The notes: generated from the sequence alone by a model not told the origin. A stretch of 64,000 bases of DNA from Chlorobiales bacterium Clorobi_01 (GCA_001602925.1 LUZT01000003.1:1-64000), one strand, 5' to 3'; positions 9,646 through 19,954 are shown, numbered from the stretch's first letter. Translations and numbers: made by a program.

Positions 9646-10977
9646 TTAGTTAGGATTGATAAGGCCATATCCCTGTTCACTGTGCATGCTGTGATCAAGG
9701 CCGGACATTTCATCATTCTCTTTGGCACGCAGGCCGATGGTTTTCTCGACGATGAACAGGATCACCAGTGAAACAACTGCCGCGTAGACAACCGTAATGC
9801 CAACAGCGGTAGCCTGTACTCCGAGCTGCTGCCAGACGGTCCAGCTACCACCAGCCTTGACAGCGGCGTCAGCCATCCATGACGGGCGGATAAAGAAAGT
9901 AAGGCAAATAGCACCGACGATACCGCCAACACCGTGCACGCCGAAAGCATCGAGGCTGTCATCATAACCGAGCTTGCCCTTCAGCATGAGGCCAAGGTAA
10001 CAGATAACGGCAGCAATAGCGCCAAGCGCAAACGCGCCAGAGGGAGGCACGACGCCTGCGGCAGGAGTGATCGCCACCAGACCGGCCAGAATGCCCGACG
10101 CCAGGCCAAGGCTGGTTGCCTTGTTGTGATGCACCAGTTCGATAATGAGCCAGGTGAACGCGCCCGATGCGGCGGCGATCTGGGTCACCGTCAGCGCGCG
10201 AGCCGTGGCCAGATCGCTGGCGATGGCGCTGCCTGCATTGAAACCGAACCATCCCACCCACAGCAGGCCTGCGCCGACCAGAGTCATGACCAGGTTGTTC
10301 GGCGAAGTCACATTTCTTGGATAACCCCTGCGTGAGCCAAGGAAAAGCGCAGCTACCAAACCAGTCACACCGGAAGAGATGTGAACGACCGTGCCTCCAG
10401 CAAAGTCGATTGCGCCCATGGCGCCGAGATTGAAAAGAAATCCGTCGGCAGCCCAAACCCAGTGGCAGATCGGACTGTACACCAGAATGCACCACAACGC
10501 GATAAATGCCAGATAGCCTTTGAAATTGACCCGCTCGGCAAACGCCCCGGCAATCAGCGCGGGAGTAATAATGGCAAATTTACCCTGGAACATGGCAAAC
10601 ACATATTCAGGGATGTGGCTCGCCATGATGGTTTCGTCAATGCCCTGCAACATGAAATATTTCGGGTCCCATCCAACCAGGCCGCCCAGAATGCCGGGGC
10701 CAAAGCTGAGCGAGTATCCGACCAGTGGCCACAGCACGCCAATGACAACCATGGCGCCAAAGCTGTGCATCATGGTACCGATAACATTTTTTGTTCTGAC
10801 CAGCCCCCCATAGAACATGGCCAATCCCGGCACCATGAGCAACACGAGAGCCGTCGAGGTCAGCATCCACGAAGTCGTGCCGGTATCGGTCGTCACCGGC
10901 TCGCCAGCCCAAACGGTGCCATGAGCCATCATCACCGCAAAAAACAGCAATAGCACCGCACTGATTTTTTTCGCCAT
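9646..10977 (-). CDS. amtB: Ammonium transporter AmtB
   Basis: Amt/Rh channel protein of 443 residues for uptake of NH4+/NH3 across the inner membrane. It has an N-terminal signal peptide (about 1-25) and then 11 predicted membrane helices. The twin histidines of the pore are recognisable in SPICHWVW and AFGVHGVGGI. The phenylalanine gate region and the GAFAERVNF segment are also typical. I choose the ATG at 10977 (MAKKISAVLL), with AAGAAGG just upstream. The frame also opens with a TTG at 11001. A PII gene follows 9 bp downstream, so ammonium uptake and its regulator are co-transcribed. Confidence 0.95.
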   Translation of the reverse strand: MAKKISAVLLLFFAVMMAHGTVWAGEPVTTDTGTTSWMLTSTALVLLMVPGLAMFYGGLVRTKNVIGTMMHSFGAMVVIGVLWPLVGYSLSFGPGILGGLVGWDPKYFMLQGIDETIMASHIPEYVFAMFQGKFAIITPALIAGAFAERVNFKGYLAFIALWCILVYSPICHWVWAADGFLFNLGAMGAIDFAGGTVVHISSGVTGLVAALFLGSRRGYPRNVTSPNNLVMTLVGAGLLWVGWFGFNAGSAIASDLATARALTVTQIAAASGAFTWLIIELVHHNKATSLGLASGILAGLVAITPAAGVVPPSGAFALGAIAAVICYLGLMLKGKLGYDDSLDAFGVHGVGGIVGAICLTFFIRPSWMADAAVKAGGSWTVWQQLGVQATAVGITVVYAAVVSLVILFIVEKTIGLRAKENDEMSGLDHSMHSEQGYGLINPN

Positions 10978-11030
10978 AACCTTCTTGTTTAAAAATTTCA
11001 AATACCTAAATCTTTTACGAAAGACGGCGA

Positions 11031-11059
11031 ATTATAATTAAATATTAAAGCACAGGCAA
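11031..11059 (-). promoter_or_regulatory. Candidate sigma-70 promoter of amtB
   Basis: On the minus strand a perfect TATAAT (11031-11036) lies 17 bp from TTGCCT (11054-11059, four of six matches to TTGACA). Transcription would start near 11024, giving a leader of about 47 nt before the amtB ATG. The sequence around the -10 box, TTATAATTCGCCGT, recurs 70 bp further upstream as TTATAATCGCCGT (11094-11106). Confidence 0.45.
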
Positions 11060-11388
11060 ATTTTTAAGCCATTTTCTTACGAACAGGTAGAATACGGCGA
11101 TTATAACAACATATTTGAAGTTTTCCTGCATGAAAGCGGGGGATTAACCATCGGGCAACAATACCAGCAGACAGCGAGATAGAAAGGCGAAAAAGAATCG
11201 TTTCTGAACGAATTTTCACAGTGGAATCACCCGGTGAAAACGTTTTTCTTTTTGAAAACGATTTTTTAATGAGGTAAATTATAGAATTATTTAGCCAGTG
11301 GTTGGCTGATCGCTTGCGAGAAAACAGGTGCTTTGGTTATCTCGTGGCGTTTCTTTTTTATCGAAGCACATGTTTCTACCGTCCCACA
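11060..11388. other. Long AT-rich divergent intergenic region
   Basis: About 330 bp lie between the amtB promoter and the RRM protein gene, with no convincing gene. The stretch has a second TTATAATCGCCGT element (11094-11106) and a direct repeat of TGAAAACG separated by a T-rich spacer near 11234-11261. It probably holds regulatory sequence for both divergent genes and a long 5' leader for the RNA-binding protein. Confidence 0.4.
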
Positions 11389-11661
11389 ATGAACATTTAC
11401 ATTGGCAATCTGCCGTACAGCGTTACCGATGGAGACCTGCGCGACAAATTCTCCGAGTTCGGGCAGGTGCATAGCGCCAACATCATCACTGACAAATTTT
11501 CTGGCCGCTCCAAAGGCTTCGGGTTCGTTGACATGCCGAACGAAAGTGAAGCTCGCGAAGCGATCGACGCCATGAACGACAAGGACTTTAAAGGCCGCAC
11601 CATAAAAGTGAACGAGGCAAGGCCTCGCGAGCAGCGTCCTCCCAGAAGAGAGCAATACTGA
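11389..11661 (+). CDS. RRM-type RNA-binding protein
   Basis: A 90-residue protein made of a single RNA recognition motif, with RNP2 as IYIGNL (residues 3-8) and RNP1 as KGFGFVDM near residue 43. A short arginine-rich tail, RPREQRPPRREQY, follows. It resembles the small RRM proteins of cyanobacteria and other bacteria that bind RNA and are often cold-induced. Cold induction is not shown here. The ATG at 11389 is chosen because RNP2 follows directly. The frame is open upstream but that sequence is unlike the family. A terminator follows. Confidence 0.92.
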   Translation: MNIYIGNLPYSVTDGDLRDKFSEFGQVHSANIITDKFSGRSKGFGFVDMPNESEAREAIDAMNDKDFKGRTIKVNEARPREQRPPRREQY

Positions 11662-11695
11662 GCGCACCAACTGCTTCACGCAAAAGATTTTTCAG

Positions 11696-11737
11696 GCGGG
11701 CAGGCTTATAGAAAAGGCCTGACCCGCTTTTTATATT
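11696..11737 (+). terminator. Intrinsic terminator of the RRM gene
   Basis: Arms GCGGGCAGGC (11696-11705) and GCCTG-A-CCCGC (11717-11727) form a 10-bp stem with one bulged A, followed by TTTTTATATTT. Confidence 0.75.
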
Positions 11738-11798
11738 TCACGTGTCGGCCTTGACACCGATGCGGTCCCCTTCGGGGGTCAGAGGTAAACGCTGCCGG

Positions 11799-12740
11799 TC
11801 AAATGCCTCTTGAAACAAGATCGGCAAGCGCTTCATTCAGCGACGGCCAGGCGAAATGAAAGTCGTGCTCTTTGAGAAACTCCGGCGAAACCTTCTGCCC
11901 CTTGACGGCATAGTCGGCACCCTCTCCCAGAAGTATCTGAACCGCCAGCTTCGGCACCGGAAACAGGGATGGTCGATGCATCACCGAGCCAAGCGAATCT
12001 GCAAAAGCTTTCATGCTGACAGGTTCAGGAGCAACCGCATTAACCGGGCCGCTCCAGTCAGCATTATCGAGCGCTTGGAGAATGATCGACACCTCGTCAT
12101 CGAGATGAATCCATGACAGGCACTGATCGCCGGAGCCAACCGGCCCGCCGACAAAGTAACTGAAGGGGGTCATCATCTTCTGCAACATCCCCCCTTTGGA
12201 GGAAAGCACGATACCGGTTCTAAGGAGAACAACTCTCATACCAAGCGTTTCCGCCGGACGAGCCTCCTTTTCCCAGTCGAAACAGATTTTAGCGAGAAAA
12301 TCCTTGCCCGGCGCGGCCTTCTCCGTCAATGGGTCGGTCTCTTCGCACCGATCAAACGAACCATAGTAGCCGATAGCCGAAGAAGAGACGAACACTTTGG
12401 GTTTGACTGATGCTGACGCCATCGCAGCCACCAGCGCCCTGGTGCCCTTGATGCGGGAGTCGTAGCAGGCCACTTTGTGCTCCTCGGTCCAGCGGGTTTC
12501 AAGTAGCGGCCGGCCTGCAAGATGAATAACCGCATATGCACCATCGATCGATGAGCTCCATCCATCCGGAGCCATATCCGAGTCCCAGCGCACATAATCC
12601 GCCGCACCAGGGACTTTTGCCGCTGCCGATTGTGGAGATCGGGCAAAAACAACGACCTCCCTGCCAGATTTGATAAGCCTGCGAGCAACTTCGCTGCCGA
12701 TCACTCCGGTAGCGCCCGTGATAACGATATGGCCTTCCAT
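11799..12740 (-). CDS. TIGR01777-type NAD-dependent epimerase
   Basis: This 313-residue short-chain dehydrogenase/epimerase has an N-terminal Rossmann motif TGATGVIGSEVARRL (residues 8-22) and a C-terminal DUF1731-like segment, near GKLAVQILLGEGADYAVKGQK in general form. The family includes E. coli YfcH and plant SULA, whose substrates are uncertain. The catalytic-type motif SSSAIGYYG (near residue 118) has the Tyr of the YxxxK class shifted, as is usual here. The gene stands alone between convergent and codirectional neighbours and gives no pathway clue. Confidence 0.87.
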   Translation of the reverse strand: MEGHIVITGATGVIGSEVARRLIKSGREVVVFARSPQSAAAKVPGAADYVRWDSDMAPDGWSSSIDGAYAVIHLAGRPLLETRWTEEHKVACYDSRIKGTRALVAAMASASVKPKVFVSSSAIGYYGSFDRCEETDPLTEKAAPGKDFLAKICFDWEKEARPAETLGMRVVLLRTGIVLSSKGGMLQKMMTPFSYFVGGPVGSGDQCLSWIHLDDEVSIILQALDNADWSGPVNAVAPEPVSMKAFADSLGSVMHRPSLFPVPKLAVQILLGEGADYAVKGQKVSPEFLKEHDFHFAWPSLNEALADLVSRGI

Positions 12741-12986
12741 GAATCTGCGGTTTGAATTGGGTGGGTGTTACTGTTCGACAGATAACCGGAAGAGGTGAAG
12801 AAATAATTCCCGGAAGCCTCTGTTGCTGTAAACTGCTACGCCCCCAAGGCTTGTCGCCAGACTGCAAAACTGAAAAGCATGGCGAATTGCTCTTTATCTT
12901 TTTTGGAGGGTCTATCAAGGTAAAGAGCCCCCCTTTCGCCTGGCTGACGCGGCAAAAGGGAAGGCACTGAATCGAGAAAAAAATCG

Positions 12987-14831
12987 CTACTCCACCGTCA
13001 CCGACTTGGCAAGGTTGCGAGGACGATCGACGTTACAGCCGCGCAGCGTTGCCACGTGATAGGAGAGCAGTTGCAGCGGAATAACCGTCAGAAGCGGCAG
13101 TACTGCCGCGGAGGCCTGCGGAATGTAGATCACCTCTTTCGTCAGCCGCTCGATCTCCCGGTCGCCTTCGCTGGCGATGGCGATCACCCGTCCTTTGCGG
13201 CTGCGCACCTCTTCGATATTGCTCAGAATCTTGGCGTAGGTATTATCACGGGTGGCAATAACGATTACCGGCATATCCTCGTCAATCAGGGCGATCGGAC
13301 CGTGCTTCATCTCGGCGGCCGGATAGCCCTCGGCATGGATGTAGGAAATCTCCTTGAGTTTCAGCGCGCCTTCGAGCGCGACGGGAAAGTTATATCCCCG
13401 GCCAAGATAGAGCGCGTTGCGTGCATCCTTGAGCTTGACGGCAATCTCCTTGATCGCGTCGTTCTGCTCCAGAATCCATGCAACCTTGTCCGGCACTTCG
13501 GCCAGATCCCTCAGATTGAGCTTGATCTCCTCCTGCGAAATGGTGCGCCCTTTGCTCAACGCCATAGCCAGCATGAAGAGCACGATCACCTGCGCCGTAA
13601 ACGCCTTGGTCGAGGCCACGCCCACCTCAGGTCCAGCGTGGGTGTACATGCCGCACAGCGTCTCGCGCGGAATCGTCGAACCGACCACGTTGCAGATTCC
13701 CATCACCATGGCCCCCTTCTCCTTGGCCAACCTGAGTGCGGCCAGGGTGTCGGCGGTTTCGCCCGACTGGGAGATCACGATCACCACATCGTCGGAAGAG
13801 ACAATCGGGTTGCGGTACCTGAACTCCGAGGCGTAATCGACCTCTACCGGAATCCGGGCAAACTCCTCGATCAGATACTCACCGATCAGACCGGCGTGCC
13901 AGCTCGTGCCACAGGCGCAGATCATGATCCGCTTGGCCTGCTTCAGCCGGTCGAGATAGTCGTGAATGCCACCGAGATGCACCAGTCCCTCCTCGACACG
14001 CACCCGGCCACGCATGACATCGCGCATCACCTCGGGCTGCTCGAAAATCTCCTTGAGCATGAAGTGCTCGAACCCGCCCTTCTCGATCTTTTCGAGGCTG
14101 AAGTCGAGCTCCGTCACCCTTTTTTGCTGCTCGACATTTTCAATCGTCTTGACCGTGTAGCTGTCGCGCGTCACAACCGCCATCTCTCCGTCCGACAGAT
14201 AGACCACCTTGTTGGTGTGCTCGACGATGGGTGCCGCATCGGAAGCGATGAAGAACTCGCCATCACCGAGACCGATCACCAAAGGGCTGCCCTTGCGAGC
14301 CACCACGATTTTGTCCGGCTCGCGCGAGGAGACAACGCAGATACCGTATGCGCCCTCGACATGCCGGAGCGCCTGACGCACCGCACCTTCAAGACCGAGC
14401 GCCGGATCGTTTTTCCAGATGCGGTCGATCAGGTGGACAAGCACCTCGGAATCGGTATCGCTTTCAAATTCATAGCCTTCGGCTATCAACTCCTGCTTCA
14501 GCGTCGAATAGTTTTCGATGATGCCATTGTGGATCAGGGCGATGTCGCCGGAAACATTCATGTGAGGGTGGGCATTCCGGTCGCTCGGATCGCCATGGGT
14601 CGCCCAGCGGGTGTGGGCGATGCCGACCGTCGCGCCGAGCATCACGGTACCCGATACATTCAGAAGTTCTTCTAGATTACTGACGCTGCCCTTCTTTTTG
14701 AGCATCTGCAGCGAACCGTTCAAAACCGCCATCCCGGCCGAATCATAGCCACGATACTCCAACCGTTTCAAACCGTTCAGCAACAGTGGCGCCGCTTCAC
14801 GCCTGCCGATGTAACCTATTATCCCGCACAT
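12987..14831 (-). CDS. glmS: Glucosamine-fructose-6-phosphate aminotransferase (isomerizing)
   Basis: GlmS makes glucosamine 6-phosphate from fructose 6-phosphate and glutamine, the first step to UDP-GlcNAc for peptidoglycan and lipopolysaccharide. The N-terminal nucleophile is Cys2 (MCGIIGYIG). The Ntn glutaminase domain includes HTRWATHG near residue 75. Two SIS sugar-isomerase domains follow, and the C-terminus NLAKSVTVE is the conserved end. Length (614) is normal. The ATG has GGGGAG about 8 nt upstream. No glmS ribozyme-like leader is visible in the roughly 110 bp upstream. Confidence 0.97.
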   Translation of the reverse strand: MCGIIGYIGRREAAPLLLNGLKRLEYRGYDSAGMAVLNGSLQMLKKKGSVSNLEELLNVSGTVMLGATVGIAHTRWATHGDPSDRNAHPHMNVSGDIALIHNGIIENYSTLKQELIAEGYEFESDTDSEVLVHLIDRIWKNDPALGLEGAVRQALRHVEGAYGICVVSSREPDKIVVARKGSPLVIGLGDGEFFIASDAAPIVEHTNKVVYLSDGEMAVVTRDSYTVKTIENVEQQKRVTELDFSLEKIEKGGFEHFMLKEIFEQPEVMRDVMRGRVRVEEGLVHLGGIHDYLDRLKQAKRIMICACGTSWHAGLIGEYLIEEFARIPVEVDYASEFRYRNPIVSSDDVVIVISQSGETADTLAALRLAKEKGAMVMGICNVVGSTIPRETLCGMYTHAGPEVGVASTKAFTAQVIVLFMLAMALSKGRTISQEEIKLNLRDLAEVPDKVAWILEQNDAIKEIAVKLKDARNALYLGRGYNFPVALEGALKLKEISYIHAEGYPAAEMKHGPIALIDEDMPVIVIATRDNTYAKILSNIEEVRSRKGRVIAIASEGDREIERLTKEVIYIPQASAAVLPLLTVIPLQLLSYHVATLRGCNVDRPRNLAKSVTVE

Positions 14832-14943
14832 ATACTCACTCCCCAGGTATCTTTATTATCTTTTGCTGATGCTTCCGCGCCTTTTCTGAAGGGACGAAAA
14901 CCCCGTATAATTTTTTCATCGAATATAACGTATACACATAAAC

Positions 14944-15786
14944 TCACAGGATATCTTTCATATCGCCATGCAGGTTCACCGCCTCGCGACGCACCGCAGC
15001 CTCAAATTCCTCAACACTCCGAAAATCGCCTTTCGGAAAAATGAGCGCCCGGCTCACATTGACCACCGCGCTGAGGCGATCCGGATCAGCGCCCTGATTG
15101 ACAGCCTCCTGCATTGATCCGCCCTGCGCACCGACACCGGGAATCAGGAAAAACAGCTCCGGTGCTTCTTGCCGAAGCTCTTGCAGCAAACCTGCCTTGG
15201 TTGCGCCAACGACGATTCCGGCATTTCCGTTGCGCTGCCAGCTCCGGACCCTGTCGAGCACGGCGCGGTAGAGCGGACGGCCATCGTCGAGAATGCGCTC
15301 TTCGAAATCAGCAGAGCCGGGATTCGAGGTGAGGCACAAGACAAAGACAAGTTTGTCGTCATACTCGAAAAACGGTTCGAGCGAATCGAACCCCATGTAA
15401 GGAGCCACCGTGATGGCGTCGAAAGGCCATGCCTCGAAAAATGCCTTCGCGTAGTGCCGGCTGGTGTTTCCGATGTCGGCCCGCTTGGCGTCCGCGATGC
15501 TCAGACACTCCGGCGGCAACGCCTGAAGCGTCTCGTCAAGATCGCGCATTCCGGCAAGCCCTCGCGATTCGTAGAATGCTGTATTGACCTTGTATGCGGC
15601 AGCGTGAGCAGCGGTTGCTCTGATGACCGCACGGTTGAACTCAAGCACCGGGCGCTCCATCGAATGGAAGAGCGTGGGAATCTTCGAAGGATCACTGTCG
15701 AGACCGACACAAAGCATCGACTGGAGCGAAGCTATCCGGCGGTTCGCCTTATCTCTTGCTGAACTCATAACTGATGGTAAAAACAT
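14944..15786 (-). CDS. pyrF: Orotidine 5'-phosphate decarboxylase
   Basis: PyrF decarboxylates OMP to UMP, the last step of de novo UMP synthesis. The sequence is of the longer (about 270-280 residue) type. LCVGLDSDPSKIP appears near residue 26 and the catalytic Lys/Asp array lies in LSIADAKRADIGNT near residue 97. The phosphate-binding end is FLIPGVGAQGG near residue 210. An in-frame ATG also occurs at 15768, and neither start has a clear ribosome-binding site. pyrE and pyrG also lie in the window, but at separate places. Confidence 0.94.
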   Translation of the reverse strand: MFLPSVMSSARDKANRRIASLQSMLCVGLDSDPSKIPTLFHSMERPVLEFNRAVIRATAAHAAAYKVNTAFYESRGLAGMRDLDETLQALPPECLSIADAKRADIGNTSRHYAKAFFEAWPFDAITVAPYMGFDSLEPFFEYDDKLVFVLCLTSNPGSADFEERILDDGRPLYRAVLDRVRSWQRNGNAGIVVGATKAGLLQELRQEAPELFFLIPGVGAQGGSMQEAVNQGADPDRLSAVVNVSRALIFPKGDFRSVEEFEAAVRREAVNLHGDMKDIL

Positions 15787-16081
15787 GAAAAATTATCGGG
15801 TCAGTTCACACACTGCCGTTCTTTAATATAACTGATGGCGCCCGATGAATGAACAGTGATCACCCATCCCTGAGCGCCGCAGCCGCTGGTGATCAAGAAA
15901 CTATTAGTCAAAAGAATATATTAATCCAACAGAGTTATGTATCTTGGAGGTCAAATAAAATGGTGTATTATTTTCACATTTTGACCCACAGAACTCTTGC
16001 TGACTTGCCAAGTCATTGCAAATGAAGAACCTGAGCAACGGCAACGATATCGATGAATATCTTTAATCATGAGCGCACTCG

Positions 16082-18202
16082 ATGGCAAACAACCCATTCA
16101 AGCTGAACAATCCATACAATAACGAGCCGGATAACGGGCCGCGCAAGCCCCGGTTTTCGATATTTTACTACATAGCAGTCATCCTGCTGATCATCGGTTT
16201 TCAACTCGCCTTTTTCTGGTCAGGCTCGACTCGTGAAATCGCCTACAGTGACTTCCGTAAGCTGATCGACCAGAACAAGGTCGAATCCATCAGGCTCGCC
16301 CCGGAAAAAATCTACGTTCAGCTCAAGGAGGACTCCCTCTCAACAGCGACAAACAAACCCTCCGGGCAAAATCCGCCTGCGTTCCAGATGCCGGGCAAAA
16401 ACTCATCAAAAAACGAGGTGACGGTCAACCCCGTGCGGGACGAGCAGCTGATTTCACTTCTTGAATCGAAAGGTATCCATTACGAAGCGACCCCGGGCAA
16501 CGGCTGGATCAGTGAACTGCTGCAATGGCTGTTGCCCTTCGGGCTTCTTATCGGCATCTATTTCTTCATGTTCCGCAGAATGGGCGGCCCCGGTTCGCAG
16601 TTCATGAACATCGGCAAGAACAAGGCCGCGCTCTATGAAAACCTCGACGAGCACACCCGCATCACCTTCAAGGATGTTGCCGGACTGGACGAAGCGAAGG
16701 CCGAGGTGATGGAGGTGGTCGACTTCCTCAAGGATCCGAAAAAGTACACCAAGCTCGGTGGCAAGCTTCCCAAGGGCGTGCTGCTGGTCGGTCCTCCCGG
16801 CACCGGCAAGACGCTGCTCGCCAAAGCGGTTGCGGGCGAAGCCGACGTGCCTTTCTTCAGCATCAGCGGCTCGGACTTCGTCGAGATGTTTGTGGGCGTT
16901 GGCGCGGCGCGCGTGCGCGATCTGTTCAAGTCAGCCAAGGAAAAAGCGCCTTGCATCATCTTCATCGATGAAATCGACGCAGTCGGACGCAGCCGTGGCA
17001 AGGGCTTCATGATGGGCGCAAACGACGAACGCGAAAACACCCTGAACCAGCTTCTGGTCGAAATGGACGGTTTCGCCACCGACAAGGGCGTGATCCTCAT
17101 GGCCGCCACCAACCGCGCGGATGTGCTCGACTCGGCGCTGCTCAGACCGGGCCGCTTTGACCGGCAAATCGTGGTTGACAGGCCCGACCTGAAGGGACGT
17201 ACCGACATCTTCGCGGTGCACACCAAAAACCTCTCGCTCTCGCCCGACGTCAACCTCAAGGCGCTGGCCTCGCAGACACCCGGCTTCGCGGGCGCGGAGA
17301 TCGCCAATGCGGCTAACGAAGCGGCCCTGCTCGCATCGAGGCGCGGCAAGCAGAGCATTGAAATGAAGGATTTCGAGGACGCCATCGAGCGAGTCATCGC
17401 CGGTCTGGAAAAGAAAAACAAGGTGATCAACCCGCGCGAAAAGGAGATCGTGGCCTATCACGAGTCCGGCCACGCCATCGTAAGCTGGCTGATGCCGGAA
17501 AACGACCCGGTGCAGAAGATTTCGATCGTGCCGCGTGGCGTCAGCGCGCTTGGCTACACCCTGAACATCCCGCTTGAAGACCGCTACCTGATGACCCGCA
17601 GCGAGCTGATCGCCCGCATCTGCGGCCTGCTCGGCGGGCGCGTTGCCGAAGAGATCATCTTCGGCGAAATTTCGACCGGCGCGCAGAACGACCTCGAACG
17701 GGTGACTGAAATCGCCTATAACATGGTGATCGTGTACGGCATGAGCGAAAAGGTCGGCTACCTGTCGTTCCTCGAAAGCAACAACCCGTACTACGGCGGT
17801 CCCGGCATTGACAAGAAGTATGGCGACGAAACCGCCAGGCTGATCGACAACGAGGTCAAGGAGATCGTCGAGGCTGCCCGCAAGCAGGTTCACCAGATGC
17901 TTTCGGACAATCGTGACAAGCTCGAAATGCTTGCCAAAGAGCTGCTCTCGAAGGAGATCGTGCAGTACTGCCGGATCGAGGAGATTCTCGGCAAGCGCCC
18001 GGCAGGCAAGTTCAGCGAACACCTTGCCCACGACTGCCAGAACGGTGTCGATATGGCGATGTCACAGCTCCATACCGAACCTGAAGAGGCTGCATCACCT
18101 GCAGTTTCTGCCCAGCAGGAAACGGCAACAGACCCGGAGCGCAAGGAACTGGAAGAGGCCGTCGAAAGGCTCCGCCAGTCAAGAAACCTGTCTTCGAACT
18201 GA
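16082..18202 (+). CDS. ftsH: ATP-dependent zinc metalloprotease FtsH
   Basis: FtsH is a hexameric membrane-anchored AAA+ protease that degrades misfolded membrane proteins and short-lived regulators. Membrane helices lie at about residues 27-46 and 146-165, flanking a periplasmic domain. Walker A is GPPGTGKT (237-244), with the pore loop FVEMFVG and the SRH region after it. The zinc site HESGH is at 460-464, and the third ligand Asp lies in the later segment. At 706 residues the chain has an acidic, glutamate-rich C-terminal tail of about 50 residues beyond the protease domain. Its stop overlaps the ATG of the acylphosphatase gene. Confidence 0.97.
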   Translation: MANNPFKLNNPYNNEPDNGPRKPRFSIFYYIAVILLIIGFQLAFFWSGSTREIAYSDFRKLIDQNKVESIRLAPEKIYVQLKEDSLSTATNKPSGQNPPAFQMPGKNSSKNEVTVNPVRDEQLISLLESKGIHYEATPGNGWISELLQWLLPFGLLIGIYFFMFRRMGGPGSQFMNIGKNKAALYENLDEHTRITFKDVAGLDEAKAEVMEVVDFLKDPKKYTKLGGKLPKGVLLVGPPGTGKTLLAKAVAGEADVPFFSISGSDFVEMFVGVGAARVRDLFKSAKEKAPCIIFIDEIDAVGRSRGKGFMMGANDERENTLNQLLVEMDGFATDKGVILMAATNRADVLDSALLRPGRFDRQIVVDRPDLKGRTDIFAVHTKNLSLSPDVNLKALASQTPGFAGAEIANAANEAALLASRRGKQSIEMKDFEDAIERVIAGLEKKNKVINPREKEIVAYHESGHAIVSWLMPENDPVQKISIVPRGVSALGYTLNIPLEDRYLMTRSELIARICGLLGGRVAEEIIFGEISTGAQNDLERVTEIAYNMVIVYGMSEKVGYLSFLESNNPYYGGPGIDKKYGDETARLIDNEVKEIVEAARKQVHQMLSDNRDKLEMLAKELLSKEIVQYCRIEEILGKRPAGKFSEHLAHDCQNGVDMAMSQLHTEPEEAASPAVSAQQETATDPERKELEEAVERLRQSRNLSSN

Positions 18203-18486
18203 TGACAGTAACCGAAAAGCGGATTCACCTCATCGTCAGCGGCCTGGTGCAGGGCGTGGGGTTTCGTATGTTCGTCTTGCGTGAAGCTTCCGCCCGAAGC
18301 CTTTCCGGATGGACGCGCAACCTGCCGGACGGCACGGTCGAAGTCGAAGCTCAGGGCAACAGCGGACTGGTGGACGAACTGATCCGGCAGATCCGGATCG
18401 GCCCCTCACGCTCAAGCGTCACTTCGATCAAAGTAAAAGAAATAGAGGTCGATACCTCCGGCAGGGAGTTTCGCATCCTGACCTGA
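18202..18486 (+). CDS. acyP: Acylphosphatase
   Basis: A small (94-residue) acylphosphatase that hydrolyses acyl phosphates such as acetyl phosphate or 1,3-bisphosphoglycerate. The signature VSGLVQGVGFRMFV lies at residues 12-25 and contains the catalytic Arg. The catalytic Asn is in WTRNLPDGTVEVEAQG near residue 43. The start ATG overlaps the ftsH stop (TGATG at 18200-18204), so the two genes are translationally coupled. Confidence 0.93.
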   Translation: MTVTEKRIHLIVSGLVQGVGFRMFVLREASARSLSGWTRNLPDGTVEVEAQGNSGLVDELIRQIRIGPSRSSVTSIKVKEIEVDTSGREFRILT

Positions 18487-18531
18487 AAACGCTGCAAAAA
18501 CCGGGAAATCAAAAGAGATAGTGAGAAGGGG

Positions 18532-18605
18532 TGGGTCCCGAGGGATTCGAACCCCCGACCTACTGGGTGTAAACCAGTCGCTCTAACCAGCTGAGCTAGA
18601 GACCC
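18532..18605 (-). tRNA. tRNA-Val (anticodon UAC)
   Basis: Read on the minus strand, a 74-nt cloverleaf is complete. The acceptor arms are GGGTCTC and GGGACCC with discriminator A. The D arm is GCTC...GAGC. The anticodon stem ACTGG/CCAGT holds the loop TTTACAC, anticodon UAC, for GUA valine codons. The T arm is GGGGG-TTCGAAT-CCCTC. The terminal CCA is not encoded, because CCC follows the discriminator base. It lies convergent to acyP. Confidence 0.97.
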
Positions 18606-18748
18606 ATGAAAAAGGGTTGACAGTATAACACATTTTCAATAGATAACAAACAGAATCCGCTATTTACCCGCCGCGTCGAAAAGCGTTGTTTGTACGACGC
18701 TCCGAAAAAGCATAAATTCAGGCCTCGAATTCGTCCCTTTTCACGCCA

Positions 18749-19909
18749 ATGTCATTACGCATGAAATCCTTATCCATTCTCGGCAGTACCGGCTCCATTG
18801 GACTCAGCACACTCGACGTCGTCAGGCGTCATCCTGAAAGGTTTTCGATTGCGGCCCTTGCCGAGGGCCACGACGTCGAAATGCTTCTCAAGCAGATCGA
18901 TGAATTCAGGCCGTCACTGGTCTCGGTGCGTGACGAGGCGTCGCGGGAGCGCCTCAAGGGGATGCTCGGCGATCACAAGCCCGAAATTCTCTGCGGCCTC
19001 GAAGGTGCGGCTGAAGTTGCGGCCGTCGATGGAGCAGACATGGTGGTTTCGGCCATCGTGGGCGCGGCAGGACTGGTGCCAACCGTCAGGGCTATTGAAG
19101 CCGGAAAGGACATCGCTCTGGCCAACAAGGAGACGCTCGTCGTCGCCGGTCAGCTCGTTTCGGACCTCGTCAAAAAGCACGATGTCAAACTGCTGCCAGT
19201 GGACAGCGAGCACTCGGCGATCTTTCAGTCGCTGGTCGGGCACCGCACGGAAGATATCGAACGCATCATCCTGACCGCATCGGGTGGCCCGTTCCGTAAA
19301 ACGCCCGCCGAAGAGTTGAAGAACGTCGGCCCGGAACAGGCGCTCAAGCACCCGCAGTGGTCGATGGGCGCGAAGATCACCATCGACTCGGCGACCCTTA
19401 TGAACAAAGGGCTCGAGGTAATCGAGGCGCACTGGCTCTTCGACATGCCCGCAGAGAAGATCGGCGTCGTGGTGCACCCGCAGAGCATCATTCACTCGAT
19501 GGTTGAGTACATCGACGGCTGCGTCATCGCCCAGCTCGGCGTGCCCGACATGCGCGCTCCCATCGCCTATGCCCTCGCCTGGCCGGAGCGCTGCGAAACC
19601 GGCATCGGCAAGCTCGACCTCACCAAGGTCGCCACACTCACCTTCGAGGAGCCAGACATGGAGCGCTTCCCGGCCCTGCGCCTGGCCTTCGACGCCCTCA
19701 AGGCGGGCCAGACCTATCCTGCGGTACTGAACGCGGCCAACGAAATCGCCGTCGCGGCGTTCCTCGACAAGAAAATCGGCTTTACCGACATCGCCGGAAC
19801 GGTCGATAAAACCATGCAGGCACACAAAGCATGGACGCCGATCACGCTGGAGGAGTACCTTCAGGCAGACAAATGGGCCCGCGAAACCGCACGGCAGCTT
19901 ATCGGATAA
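18749..19909 (+). CDS. dxr: 1-deoxy-D-xylulose 5-phosphate reductoisomerase
   Basis: Dxr (IspC) converts DXP to methylerythritol 4-phosphate with NADPH, the committed step of the MEP isoprenoid pathway that feeds quinones, carotenoids and the phytol/farnesol tails of chlorophylls. The NADPH fold begins with [15 protein letters not shown] (residues 9-23). Metal and substrate residues lie in PVDSEHSAI (near 150) and in [20 protein letters not shown] (near 212). Length (386) is normal. MSLRMKSL offers two close ATGs, and I use the first. rseP follows 45 bp downstream in the same direction, a pairing common in bacteria. Confidence 0.96.
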   Translation: MSLRMKSLSILGSTGSIGLSTLDVVRRHPERFSIAALAEGHDVEMLLKQIDEFRPSLVSVRDEASRERLKGMLGDHKPEILCGLEGAAEVAAVDGADMVVSAIVGAAGLVPTVRAIEAGKDIALANKETLVVAGQLVSDLVKKHDVKLLPVDSEHSAIFQSLVGHRTEDIERIILTASGGPFRKTPAEELKNVGPEQALKHPQWSMGAKITIDSATLMNKGLEVIEAHWLFDMPAEKIGVVVHPQSIIHSMVEYIDGCVIAQLGVPDMRAPIAYALAWPERCETGIGKLDLTKVATLTFEEPDMERFPALRLAFDALKAGQTYPAVLNAANEIAVAAFLDKKIGFTDIAGTVDKTMQAHKAWTPITLEEYLQADKWARETARQLIG

Positions 19910-19954
19910 TTCCGGGCTAAACATCACGAAACAACCGAACGACCTGCATTTGAC

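Noticed and set aside
11050-11072. A sigma-54-like element (TGGCTTAAAAATTTGCC on the minus strand) before amtB
   Set aside because: The GG and GC are one base too far apart compared with the strict sigma-54 spacing. The sigma-70-like pair in the same area fits better.
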